From Halioglobus sp. (GTDB lineage: Bacteria > Pseudomonadota > Gammaproteobacteria > Pseudomonadales > Halieaceae), in NCBI GenBank assembly GCA_028825045.1, contig JAPKAY010000013.1, positions 1 to 64,000 of the forward strand: a DNA stretch of 64,000 nucleotides, given 5' to 3'. Shown here piece after piece: positions 36,282-44,817 of the stretch (positions within the stretch are counted from its first letter, which is position 1; every line of letters begins with the position of its first letter). The position numbers were made by a program, and so were the translations under genes. Below the pieces are notes generated by a model. That model ran no database searches. It was not told the origin of the DNA and was given only the letters and a program-made list of their open reading frames with translations.

Positions 36282-37436
36282 CTACTCAATACCGAGAATA
36301 GCCAGCCCACAGGTCTGTGGCGCACCGCCAAGATTGTGACTGAGCGCCATAGTTGCTCCCGCAACCTGACGCTCGCCCGCCCTGCCCTGCAACTGCAAGA
36401 CATTCTCATAGATCATGCGCACCCCGGTTGCGCCAGTGGGATGCCCAAAAGTCTTCAGGCCACCATCAGTATTGACCGGAAGTTCGCCACTAAGCTCAAA
36501 AGTGCCGCTGGTAATGTGCTCACTGGCCGACCCCTTGGCAATAAACCCTAAATCTTCGTAGGTGAGCAATTCGGTCATGGTAAAACAGTCGTGCACCTGT
36601 GCCAGGTGAATCTCCTTCATCGGTGTCGTTATGCCTGCTTGTTTATACACATCTCTGGCGGCAGCCAATGTCGGCTTCCACGCGAGGAAATCAAACGACG
36701 GATCCGACTGAGGATTAGCAGACAGGGCGATACTCACACCTTTCACATAGACGGGATCTGTACGAAAGGTTTTGGCGAGAGATTTTCTGGTGATGATCGT
36801 TGCAGCGGCGCCGTCAGATTGAGCGGCACAGTCGTAAAGTGTGAAAGGCCAGGAAATCATACGCGCATTCATGACGTCCTCTACCGTGATTTCTTTCTTC
36901 AACATGGACTTGGGAGCTAGAGTGCCATTGTGGTGGTTCTTCACTGCAATTCTTGCAAGGTCTTCTCGACCGGCACCGTAGGTTTCAAAATACCGCGCAC
37001 AACACAGTGAGAACCAACCGGCGGGCGTCATCGGTAGACCACGGGCAGTATTCATATGAATACTCGGCCCAGAAACACCGCGATCCTTGGGCTTATCATA
37101 ACCCACGACGAGCACAGTATCGTGCATGCCCGAGGCCACTGCCGCTACACCATAGCGGAACGCATCCGTACCGGTAGCGCAGTAGTTTTGTACCAAAGAC
37201 ACCGGACGATCAAACAACTTTAACGATTCCGCGACTTCCGCAGTTCCTCGAGAGGGGTAAACCGAGCCGCAAAATACTGCGTCGATTTGCTTTTGCGGGT
37301 CCTCAAGACCCGCATCAGAATAGGCCTCATACGCCGCCTCGACAATCATATCCTCGGGGCTTTGGTGCCAGTTTTCGCCGAACTTACAGCAGCCAACACC
37401 GACGATCGCAACTTTGTCCCTGATGCCCTGAGTCAC
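36282..37436 (-). CDS. thiolase family protein (SCP-x type)
   Basis: A 384-residue thiolase-fold protein. Cys86 in VQNYCATGTDAFRYG is the expected nucleophile; QVHDCFTMTELLTYEDLG and GGLKTFGHPTGATGVRM follow. It starts with GTG at 37436 overlapping the stop of the HMG-CoA-synthase-like gene by 4 bp (GTGA), so the two proteins are made in coupled fashion and may form a complex, as do thiolase and HMG-CoA synthase with DUF35 in archaea, or PhlC with PhlA and PhlB. Confidence 0.9.
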   Translation of the reverse strand: MTQGIRDKVAIVGVGCCKFGENWHQSPEDMIVEAAYEAYSDAGLEDPQKQIDAVFCGSVYPSRGTAEVAESLKLFDRPVSLVQNYCATGTDAFRYGVAAVASGMHDTVLVVGYDKPKDRGVSGPSIHMNTARGLPMTPAGWFSLCCARYFETYGAGREDLARIAVKNHHNGTLAPKSMLKKEITVEDVMNARMISWPFTLYDCAAQSDGAAATIITRKSLAKTFRTDPVYVKGVSIALSANPQSDPSFDFLAWKPTLAAARDVYKQAGITTPMKEIHLAQVHDCFTMTELLTYEDLGFIAKGSASEHITSGTFELSGELPVNTDGGLKTFGHPTGATGVRMIYENVLQLQGRAGERQVAGATMALSHNLGGAPQTCGLAILGIE

Positions 37437-38884
37437 GTCACCACCCCTTCCTTAGTCGCCTGAGAAGAACTATCCAGCGGTCGGCTTTTCCAAAAGTAAT
37501 TGGGCTTGTTACCAGCCTCGTGTATTTTTCTAAAAACAAACTCCACCGGCAAATCGCAGCGCAGGCTATCGGTGGTCGCTTCTGTCATTTGCACATAGAC
37601 ACGCGCACCATTGTCAACTTCACACACACCCACAATTACCGGTGGTTCAGGGCTGGGGAAGAAGTAATCAAAACTATAACTCATCACTTTGCCCGTCTTG
37701 TCTGACAGACGGACAGCCTCAAACTGATCTTTTGTAAAACAGCTGTAACATACGCGGCAGGCAGGAAAATGGACTGTGCCGCATTGGGTACACCGCTGTC
37801 CGAGAAAGCTGATATCAGAATCCTTTTCGCGGTAGTGGACCGTAGCAGGAACACCCTCACCACCGCGCCGGTCGTGTTCGCCCGCGTCCAGGTGGCGCGA
37901 CTTGAGATAGCTATCATAGGAACGCAGTGCCTTACCGCGTGCGAGATACCAATCAATACTGTGATGGGCCCTAAAGCTAGAATTCACGACTTCAAGTGAC
38001 AACACTTCGGCACCGTCCCCGTAGAATGCGGCTAGCAACCTATCGCCCGTTTTAGCAGCTTCCAGCGCAGCCACGAGAAGCAAAGGCGCAAAGGCTGCGC
38101 CGCAGTTACCGACTCTTCCGAAAAATGCGTCTTGCAGACTGCCTACAGGGAAGCCCACTTTCTTTGCTACTGCAGATACACTACGGGCGTCAGGACCGCT
38201 AACAACCGCACTGTGAAAATCCTGCGCATTGGCACCGGTTTTTTCAAACAAACCGAGACAAGCGGCAAGAATATTGCCGGTGTAGCCGTGCATGACATTG
38301 AAACGGTCTTCCCATGAGCGCAAGTATTCGTCGTGCTCTGCGCGCCAGACATCGTATATCTCATCTACGTGGGAAAACGAGCTCCCAATGACAGCCACTA
38401 CTCCGTCAGTGCCAATCAGAAAGGCCGCTGCCGCGTCACCCATATTCATTTCGATGGGTGAGTGTGGTGCTGCCAGTCGAGAGTCTGCGACAACCACCAG
38501 AATCTGTTTGTCTGCATTAGCCTGCACCGCATGAGTTGCTGCCAGCAACGCACCTGCTCCCGCACGCAACGAGCCGGTAAAGTCGATGGTATTGATATTG
38601 CTTCTCAAATCCAATGCTTTGGCAATGAAGGCTGCTGCCAGTTTCTCCCGAAATGGCGAAGTCGTCGTGGCAAAATACACACCGTCTATAGTAGTGCGAT
38701 CGAACCCGTGAAGGCAGTTGGTTGCCGCAGACACGGCCATCGTGATTGCGTCTTCATCGAATCCTGCAACCGATTTTTCCGCACCGCCTTCCTTTACCCT
38801 ACCGCCGTGAATCATAGCCAGGGGCAAACGCGTTGCAGGAACGTAACCCCCGTAAGCGACAATACCGACTAATTGATCAGACAT
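37433..38884 (-). CDS. HMG-CoA-synthase-like ketosynthase-fold protein fused to a DUF35 zinc-ribbon/OB domain
   Basis: A 483-residue two-part protein. Residues 1 to about 345 look like a KAS III/HMG-CoA synthase fold (GDAAAAFLIG, GRVGNCGAAFAPLLL). Residues about 355-470 are a DUF35 module: zinc ribbon CTQCGTVHFPACRVCYSC (from about 361), then an OB-fold with VIVGVCEVDNGARVYVQM. Where the catalytic cysteine is expected, DFTGSLRAGAGALL (101-114) has no cysteine; a serine (Ser105) is nearest. So this chain may be a scaffold or a non-thiolytic subunit that works with the coupled thiolase gene downstream. Compare PhlA/PhlB/PhlC and archaeal thiolase/HMGCS/DUF35 complexes. Confidence 0.85.
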   Translation of the reverse strand: MSDQLVGIVAYGGYVPATRLPLAMIHGGRVKEGGAEKSVAGFDEDAITMAVSAATNCLHGFDRTTIDGVYFATTTSPFREKLAAAFIAKALDLRSNINTIDFTGSLRAGAGALLAATHAVQANADKQILVVVADSRLAAPHSPIEMNMGDAAAAFLIGTDGVVAVIGSSFSHVDEIYDVWRAEHDEYLRSWEDRFNVMHGYTGNILAACLGLFEKTGANAQDFHSAVVSGPDARSVSAVAKKVGFPVGSLQDAFFGRVGNCGAAFAPLLLVAALEAAKTGDRLLAAFYGDGAEVLSLEVVNSSFRAHHSIDWYLARGKALRSYDSYLKSRHLDAGEHDRRGGEGVPATVHYREKDSDISFLGQRCTQCGTVHFPACRVCYSCFTKDQFEAVRLSDKTGKVMSYSFDYFFPSPEPPVIVGVCEVDNGARVYVQMTEATTDSLRCDLPVEFVFRKIHEAGNKPNYFWKSRPLDSSSQATKEGVVT

Positions 38885-38932
38885 AGCAATGTTCTCATTC
38901 TCTTCACCAGTACATTGTGATTACAAGATTCG

Positions 38933-39826
38933 CTACTTTGGCTCCGGAGGATTTATACCTTTCGCAAAGGGGTACGGCGGCTTGGTAATACCAATGGGCT
39001 CAAGCTTATTGCCAAGATTACTTTTAAAATTGTTCTGCACGTCCTCTATGGTCCAGCCGCCAGGCATTATCAACGTGTGTCCATACTTCGGTTGGTTCAG
39101 TAATGCAATGCGCTCGCCACCAGTACCGAAAATTTGCCCCGAAATGTAGTTGCCCTCATCACTGCACAGGTAAGCCAAAACCGCCCCGTTTAACTCCGGG
39201 TCAATATACGGCATGGGATGCTTTTTGCCATCCGGGCCCACGTAGGTATCCGACATACGCGTGGTTCCCGAAGGAGAGATGGCGTTGACTCGAATTCCAT
39301 AGCGCGCCAGCTCCAGTGCCATGGTGTAGGTCATCGACGCAATCGCGCCTTTGGCGCCGGCATAATTGGTCTGTCCGAAATTACCAAAGTGCGCGGCAGA
39401 CACGGTCGAGATCAGACAGCCACCGGCACCCTGTGTCTTCATCTGCAATGCAGCGCCCTGGTGACAGAGAAAAGTTCCTTTTACATGGATATTTATTACC
39501 GCATCGAAGTCCTCCTCACTCATCTTGAGAAAGGTACGATCGCGGGCGATACCCGCATTGGCCATCATAATGTCAATTTTTCCGAACGCTTCAACACAGG
39601 CACTGACGATACTGTTGGCGCCTGACTTGTCTCCTACGTTGCCCGTATTACCAATTGCCTTTCCTCCCAGTGCTTCGATTTCAGCGACCACTTCCGCCGC
39701 CACGGCCTCATCAATATCATTGACCACCACACTGGCCCCAGCTTTGGCTAGCTGCAGGGCATGGCCCTTACCAATACCGCGACCCGCTCCGGTGACTACT
39801 GCTGCTTTACCGTCCAATATACCCAT
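38933..39826 (-). CDS. SDR-family 3-hydroxyacyl-CoA dehydrogenase-like protein
   Basis: A 297-residue SDR with features of the dehydrogenase domain of multifunctional enzyme 2: TGAGRGIGKGHALQLAKAGASVVVND, MMANAGIARDRTFLKMSEEDFDAVINIHVKGTF and the YxxxK motif NYAGAKGAIASM. It lies 48 bp upstream of the HMGCS-like/DUF35 gene and 42 bp downstream of the TetR gene, all on the minus strand. It probably oxidises the 3-hydroxyacyl-CoA formed by a MaoC hydratase. The last 40 residues, proline-rich, are unusual. Confidence 0.88.
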   Translation of the reverse strand: MGILDGKAAVVTGAGRGIGKGHALQLAKAGASVVVNDIDEAVAAEVVAEIEALGGKAIGNTGNVGDKSGANSIVSACVEAFGKIDIMMANAGIARDRTFLKMSEEDFDAVINIHVKGTFLCHQGAALQMKTQGAGGCLISTVSAAHFGNFGQTNYAGAKGAIASMTYTMALELARYGIRVNAISPSGTTRMSDTYVGPDGKKHPMPYIDPELNGAVLAYLCSDEGNYISGQIFGTGGERIALLNQPKYGHTLIMPGGWTIEDVQNNFKSNLGNKLEPIGITKPPYPFAKGINPPEPK

Positions 39827-39868
39827 GCTGTAATCACCTCTAAATAGCCTGATAAAATGTTGTTTCGC

Positions 39869-40504
39869 CTACCGACCCGTCACCGTCGTGTTAATCATGC
39901 GGGCACAAGTATGCACAAGGTCTTCCCGATCAGCGTTGAAATGCCGCAAGCTCTGCGCATAGGCTGACAATTTTTCCAGAATCGATACCAGGGCAGAGGC
40001 CGCCAGATAAGGGTGCAAATCTGCAGCCACTCGACCCTGGTGCTGCGACTCGGTAATTAGCTCTGTGAGTTTATCGATCAACGGCTCAAGGGCCTGCTTG
40101 CGGATGCTGAGAAATGTCTTATCACCACGGTCAGCCGCCTGATTTCTAAGCAACAGCACCCCGTGATTTCGCTCCCAGTGTTCCAGATAGGCCGCAGCGA
40201 GAGCCAACGCTCTTTGTAGCCCCCGGTCCCCTTCCCAGCTTCCATCAATCAGCGCCACCATGGCGGGCATTTCCGCCGAGGCATCACGCGCCAGATATTG
40301 AGCGGCATCTTCAACACTCTTGAAGTAGTGGTAGAACAAGCTGGGCACGCTGTCGACCTGACGAGCGATTTCAGTGACTGAAATATCCAGGATACTCCGC
40401 TCGGCCAATAACCTGGCGGTAGTATCCAAAAATCGTTGCCGCGTTTTTTGCGCCCGCGACCCCAGGTTGCGCCCGGCTTTATCCTTAATCGGCTTTGCTA
40501 TCAT
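39869..40504 (-). CDS. TetR/AcrR family transcriptional regulator
   Basis: A 211-residue TetR-type regulator: helix-turn-helix VTEIARQVDSVPSLFYHYF (about residues 43-61), then an all-helical ligand domain. It resembles the regulator at 11771 in the lead GRNLGSRAQKTRQRFLDTT, in the middle (RNQAADRGDK versus RNLAADEGDK) and at the end (TVTGR versus TLTGR), so they are paralogues. A perfect palindrome (40590-40608) lies 86 bp upstream, fitting autoregulation. It heads a long minus-strand series of catabolic genes (39826 down to 34298). Confidence 0.9.
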   Translation of the reverse strand: MIAKPIKDKAGRNLGSRAQKTRQRFLDTTARLLAERSILDISVTEIARQVDSVPSLFYHYFKSVEDAAQYLARDASAEMPAMVALIDGSWEGDRGLQRALALAAAYLEHWERNHGVLLLRNQAADRGDKTFLSIRKQALEPLIDKLTELITESQHQGRVAADLHPYLAASALVSILEKLSAYAQSLRHFNADREDLVHTCARMINTTVTGR

Positions 40505-40589
40505 TAACGCCTTATTCCCTGTCTTGACGTGTTGAATTTCGATCCGCCAGGACTCTCGAACAACGCTGTGTTTTTCCCGTTATACCACT

Positions 40590-40608
40590 TTTTGACATTG
40601 TGTCAAAA
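40590..40608. promoter_or_regulatory. 19-bp perfect palindrome, likely TetR autoregulatory operator
   Basis: TTTTGACA-TTG-TGTCAAAA, exact arms with a 3-bp centre, 86 bp upstream of the TetR gene at 39869-40504. The inner GACA...TGTC half-sites are like those of the recurring 16-bp motif, but the outer bases and the spacing differ. Confidence 0.65.
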
Positions 40609-40701
40609 TATAGCTGCCAGTAACGGCTCTTAATTGAATAATCCATAGTGCTAACCTGCTTACCGGCACTAGACCGGCTAGGGGAGCTAGGCTAACGCAC
40701 C

Positions 40702-42141
40702 TTAGACGACGTCGTACTCCTGCAGGCCCACTTCCCCATGAAGTTGCTGATACTGCTTGAAATTACCACCAAAGAGAAAAGAAGCATGTCCGGACTCGTT
40801 GGTGTAGTAGCTGTCACAACCCGGCGCGCCCCAGGTGAACTGGGCATATTTTCCATCCATGGTCTTGTTATACCTCTCAAATTCTTCGCGCTTCACCTCC
40901 ACCGACCGCTTACCAACGTTACGCAACTCCGACAACAGTCCTACGATTGTTTCGACATTGCGCTCAGCCGTAACAAAATAAGACACATTGAGCACTAGGC
41001 CGTTGGGGCCCACCGCGAAAAAGTAATTCGGAAAACCGGGCACCGAAATACCCTTGTGAGAGCGAGGTTCATCACCCATCACCTTGCCAAGGTTTTGCCC
41101 ATCTTTGCCGATAACATCGATACGGTCATAGTCGAGAATCCGATATCCCGTGCAATAGACGATAACGTCCGCATCTATTTCCCGGCCGGAGCTTGTCACG
41201 ATACCCGTGGGCGTTACTTTCGCCAGACCCTCGGCCACGAGTTCCACATTGTCTCGATTCAAGGCCGGGTAAAAACCATCCGATACCAGACCGCGCTTGC
41301 AGCCATAGCGCGTTTTCGGGAGAAGTGCTTTACGCAGCGTCGGGTCGTCAATGGTTCGGTTGATAAACTTCTTCACCATACCCTCAAACTGACCCATGCG
41401 TTTGTGGCCAATGGTTACAGCGTATTCGACCTGCCCCATCATCAGGCGCTGCACCCAGCGGGTCAGTTTAATCCGCGCGGGGAAATGCCGAAACCGCCAG
41501 CGTTGGCCCGCTGTATATGCCTTGCTGCCCCTTGGCATAATCCAATTGGCAGAGCGCTGCAGCACGGTGAGGTGCCCAGCGTCCTCTGCAATCTCAGGGA
41601 CAATCTGTACCGCACTGGCGGCAGAGCCTACCACCACAACCCGCTTGCCCTTCAAATCCACATCGTGATTCCAGCGCGTTGCGTGCCAACTGTCCCCGTT
41701 AAAACTGTCCCTGCCTTCTACATCGGGAAACAGGGGCGTGTGTTGATTACCCATGGCATTTATGAGGATGTCGAACTCACCGAGCGGACCACTTGTGGAT
41801 TCCAGCGCCCAGCATCCGGGCTCCCGATAGCGGGCTGCGGTAATGCGCGTATTAAATTGCATGTGCCCGTCTAAGCCAAAGCGCGTCGCACAACCTGCAA
41901 GATAAGCCTGAATCTCGGCAAAACCGACGAAACTGGCGCTCCAGTCTGGGTTCGGCGCATAAGAAAAGGAGTAGGAATGGGCCCAGACATCGCAGGCCAA
42001 GCCAGGGTAAGAGTGCAAGCGCCAGGTGCCGCCCGCAGCATCCAGGGCATCAAAAATTGTAAACTCTGAAAAACCCTGACGAAGTAATTCCCGGCCCGCA
42101 GCAATCCCCGCAGGGCCCGCACCAATAATGGCGATTCGCAT
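40702..42141 (-). CDS. FAD-dependent monooxygenase, Baeyer-Villiger/FMO type
   Basis: A 479-residue two-dinucleotide-binding flavoprotein. GAGPAGIAAGRELL binds FAD; VVVVGSAASAVQI binds NADPH; between them FNGDSWHATRWNHD matches the Baeyer-Villiger fingerprint FxGxxxHxxxW, with N rather than P or D after the tryptophan. Such enzymes insert oxygen next to a ketone or oxidise N/S centres. AGGAAC precedes the ATG. In this island it could convert a cyclic ketone to a lactone for the SMP-30-type lactonase at 20708; inference only. It lies 197 bp upstream of the TetR gene in the reading direction. Confidence 0.88.
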   Translation of the reverse strand: MRIAIIGAGPAGIAAGRELLRQGFSEFTIFDALDAAGGTWRLHSYPGLACDVWAHSYSFSYAPNPDWSASFVGFAEIQAYLAGCATRFGLDGHMQFNTRITAARYREPGCWALESTSGPLGEFDILINAMGNQHTPLFPDVEGRDSFNGDSWHATRWNHDVDLKGKRVVVVGSAASAVQIVPEIAEDAGHLTVLQRSANWIMPRGSKAYTAGQRWRFRHFPARIKLTRWVQRLMMGQVEYAVTIGHKRMGQFEGMVKKFINRTIDDPTLRKALLPKTRYGCKRGLVSDGFYPALNRDNVELVAEGLAKVTPTGIVTSSGREIDADVIVYCTGYRILDYDRIDVIGKDGQNLGKVMGDEPRSHKGISVPGFPNYFFAVGPNGLVLNVSYFVTAERNVETIVGLLSELRNVGKRSVEVKREEFERYNKTMDGKYAQFTWGAPGCDSYYTNESGHASFLFGGNFKQYQQLHGEVGLQEYDVV

Positions 42142-42260
42142 AGTAATGTTCCTAAAACGGATAAACGTAATGTCGCGCAGAGTCTACTTAACTTCCGTGT
42201 TCTGCAAAAGCCAGCATGGACTAATAGACCATTTCCCTGCGATGTGGTTTGAGAATTTGG

Positions 42261-43175
42261 CTACAAGGACTGCGTAATACCAACCCATTGCAATAAACCG
42301 GCTGCGGACATTGCCGGCACATCATGTGCGGGCAGCACGGTCACCCCTTGTTGTTCGCCCAACTCCCGCAACCATCGACGCAAGTGGGCCGTGCGTTCGG
42401 TGTGCTCAGGCACCACGAACGTGCTGTACACCCAGGGTTTTGGCAAATCCTGTTGCAGCGCATTCAGAGAATTGGTTATATCACCGGAAAATACCCAGGT
42501 TTGCTCCCCTATGCGCACCGCGTACAGCGTGCTACCGGGTGTATGTCCGCCCAGCGAGACCGCAACCAGCCCGGGAAAACCAGGAATCTGTTTGATTAGG
42601 TTATCAGGCAGCGCTTCTCGGGGACAGCTGGCTTCCTCGAGAAAAACAAGTCCCATTGTGGTGGTATGATTCAATTCGGCCTGTTGCAGCGGCGCCTGGT
42701 AGATCGTAGCAGGCGCTGCCTGCGCTGCACATATGCCTGGCAAGCCCTCAGTATGATCGTTATGGAGGTGAGTAAAAGCCACACCCTTGACGGTGTCCAC
42801 TGCCGCCCCCATTTGGGCAGCAATCGAACCGAAGGTCGTCGTAGGCCCAGCGCCGAGTAATTCCAGAGGCTTTCCAAACTCTCTGGCCGCATCCGGCGGC
42901 ATGCCAGTGTCGATCAGGAAGCGCCGCCCATCTTGCCACTCGATCAAAATGCCAGGGTGCCCCAACTCGCCCAGCGGAGACATCTGGCTGGCCGTATTAA
43001 GGTAGGCGAGAGCGACCGGCCCGCCGGGTTTTTGCAACGCAGCGTCGAGCTGCGCCCAGGTGGGCAGCGCAGGTTCAATGCTTCGTATCTGCCAGTGAGC
43101 GGAAAACAGGAAGGCTGCCAAGCCTATACAGCACAGGAGGACAAACCCGACAATGTAGGCCACTATTTTTCGCAT
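42261..43175 (-). CDS. metallo-beta-lactamase-fold hydrolase with N-terminal membrane anchor
   Basis: A 304-residue MBL-fold protein. An N-terminal hydrophobic segment (about residues 3-23) is either a signal or an anchor, so it acts in the periplasm or at the membrane. The zinc motif is THLHNDHTEG, a slightly changed HxHxDH; further ligands appear in VSLGGHTPGSTLYAV and FSGDITNS. Start at the ATG at 43175, with GGAGAT upstream; an earlier in-frame ATG would precede the hydrophobic start with 12 polar residues. Substrate unknown (lactone, thioester or phosphate ester possible). Confidence 0.85.
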   Translation of the reverse strand: MRKIVAYIVGFVLLCCIGLAAFLFSAHWQIRSIEPALPTWAQLDAALQKPGGPVALAYLNTASQMSPLGELGHPGILIEWQDGRRFLIDTGMPPDAAREFGKPLELLGAGPTTTFGSIAAQMGAAVDTVKGVAFTHLHNDHTEGLPGICAAQAAPATIYQAPLQQAELNHTTTMGLVFLEEASCPREALPDNLIKQIPGFPGLVAVSLGGHTPGSTLYAVRIGEQTWVFSGDITNSLNALQQDLPKPWVYSTFVVPEHTERTAHLRRWLRELGEQQGVTVLPAHDVPAMSAAGLLQWVGITQSL

Positions 43176-43244
43176 GTTTAATATCTCCAGACAATAATTA
43201 ACGGTCAACAAGCACAGCGAAAAAGTACCTAATACTGGCGTCGA

Positions 43245-43703
43245 TCAGCCATACGCCCAGCCTTTTCCTGGTGCGGTCCCCTCATCGTATTCAATTACCT
43301 GCACGTCAAACCAGATGGGCAGGAGATAGTGAACATAAAAGGCGTGAGTCACGGTGGGGCTGATAACAAGATCGTCATACTCCTTGAGCTTCAATCGCCC
43401 ATCCTGCTTTTGCCATTGCCGGCACAGTGCCAGTTTGGCATCAACTTCTTCGCGCGATTCAAACAGGAAACCCAGATGATCGTACCCTGGCGAATGCAGG
43501 TGTTTCTCTTGTTCCATCAGCAGGAGAAATTGACTGGTCTCGTCATCAGTGCGCAGTAAAAGTCCAGAGCTATCAAACAATGGAACTTCGATGGCCTCAA
43601 ATCCAAATACTGTTTTGTAAAAATCAATAATTGCTTCACCGTCGCGATCCAGCGTACCCATAGGCAGTGTCAGTTCCATATGATTAAAGCGTAATGCCGA
43701 CAT
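43245..43703 (-). CDS. VOC (glyoxalase/dioxygenase-like) family protein
   Basis: A 152-residue protein with one glyoxalase-like fold: FNHMELTLP at the start, IIDFYKTVFGFEAIEVPLFDSSGLLLR, and HSPGYDHLGFLFESREEVDAKL. Histidines at the start of the two beta-alpha-beta units (His8 and the HLGF one) fit metal ligands. Families of this type include epimerases, isomerases and extradiol dioxygenases; none can be chosen here. It follows the carboxymuconolactone-decarboxylase pair on the same strand. Confidence 0.8.
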   Translation of the reverse strand: MSALRFNHMELTLPMGTLDRDGEAIIDFYKTVFGFEAIEVPLFDSSGLLLRTDDETSQFLLLMEQEKHLHSPGYDHLGFLFESREEVDAKLALCRQWQKQDGRLKLKEYDDLVISPTVTHAFYVHYLLPIWFDVQVIEYDEGTAPGKGWAYG

Positions 43704-43807
43704 CGATTGCTCCTTTAAAATTCCAAGTTAGTTGTACACCACTATAGCAAACGTCACTGCAAATAATGTCTGTGTATCTGCGTGCCACGCCACCTTGAAA
43801 CGACTCA

Positions 43808-44320
43808 CTACGGAACCGACATTTCCATGACCGGTAACTCCGCTGGCATTCCACCCAAAGAAACAGCGCAACGGGAAAATCCGCTGAAATGTGCAACTAC
43901 CATAGAAAGATGAACCAGCTCCTGTGAGGTAAATTCGGTGCGCAGTGCTCCCTTTAACTCTTCACCAATTCCAGCGGGATCATTCAGGTATTGGTCAGTA
44001 AATGCGAGTATCAGCTTGTCACGCTCACTGAGATCGCTGCCCCTGAAATCATCCTCAATCATTGCCACTTTGTTTTCGCTCAGTCCATCAGCTTTGGCGA
44101 TATCGTAGCGAACGCTTTTACAAAAAACACAGTTCACTTTGCGCGCATTCCGCAGGCGAGCTAGTTCAATATCGGCGGGCCTGAGAGGTCCACCCTCCCA
44201 TATGGTGCGGTTAAGTCCCATATAGTGATCCAGCGTTTCAGGCACAAGCCCCAAAGCCGAATCTCTCATCATATTGCCTGTGGGTTTATCCGTATTAACA
44301 GCCCGCGCCTGGCCACTCAT
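43808..44320 (-). CDS. carboxymuconolactone decarboxylase (AhpD-like) family protein
   Basis: A 170-residue helical protein of the CMD/AhpD superfamily. It carries a CxxC pair, NCVFCKSVRYDIA, as in the thiol-active AhpD branch, though the histidine that follows in classic AhpD is not obvious. The ATG at 44320 overlaps the stop of the preceding CMD gene by 4 bp (ATGA), pointing to a two-subunit protein. Function may be peroxide or alkyl-radical handling, or a decarboxylation in the pathway; not settled. Confidence 0.82.
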   Translation of the reverse strand: MSGQARAVNTDKPTGNMMRDSALGLVPETLDHYMGLNRTIWEGGPLRPADIELARLRNARKVNCVFCKSVRYDIAKADGLSENKVAMIEDDFRGSDLSERDKLILAFTDQYLNDPAGIGEELKGALRTEFTSQELVHLSMVVAHFSGFSRCAVSLGGMPAELPVMEMSVP

Positions 44321-44790
44321 ACTCTTTGCTCCGCGCATTCTTGAGCCTCGCTACTTGCCGGCAGCTGCCATAGCAAACTAAGACGCGTCATACCATCAAG
44401 GATTCCCAGTGCCTCCACCAGCATCACCAGACCTGCGTCGCCAAAATGGCTTTTAACCGCTTCGGCCAGCTCGTCCGTCAGCGCTTGAGCGTCCATCGCG
44501 TAAACCTCGGTAAATGCGAGGCAGGCGCACTCTTCGTCGGTAAATAGCGGGAGCGAACTCCACTGAGAAAGCTTGTCTCGTTTCGTGTCGGGAACGAGAC
44601 ACTCCTGACGATGCAGCTCTACGTCGCAACGATGTAGTTGTGCCAGTCTCAGGCGACAAAGCTCTAACACCGCAGGAGGAACATGTTGCTGCTTCCATAG
44701 CGACTGGTAAAGAACATCGAAGGCGAGAGAGATTTCCGGCAGGACCCCAAGTGTCGACCGCCGGTCACTGCCGTTGCTTATCCAACCCAT
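44317..44790 (-). CDS. carboxymuconolactone decarboxylase-like family protein
   Basis: A 157-residue relative of the next gene. The motif region reads LHRCDVELHRQEC, with a single cysteine where the partner has CxxC, so it probably is not redox-active alone. The ATG at 44790 follows GGAGG by 5 nt. Translationally coupled (4-bp overlap) with the CMD gene downstream; a pair of one active and one degenerate subunit is likely. 27 bp after the acyl-CoA ligase frame ends in the opposite direction of reading means the ligase follows it on the same strand. Confidence 0.75.
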   Translation of the reverse strand: MGWISNGSDRRSTLGVLPEISLAFDVLYQSLWKQQHVPPAVLELCRLRLAQLHRCDVELHRQECLVPDTKRDKLSQWSSLPLFTDEECACLAFTEVYAMDAQALTDELAEAVKSHFGDAGLVMLVEALGILDGMTRLSLLWQLPASSEAQECAEQRV

Positions 44791-44817
44791 GCCATCCTCC
44801 AAGGTTTTATTCGTACG

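Noticed and set aside
41056..41874. Long plus-strand open frame (272 codons) opposite the Baeyer-Villiger-type gene
   Set aside because: It lies wholly antisense to a gene with clear conserved motifs and shows no domain of its own.
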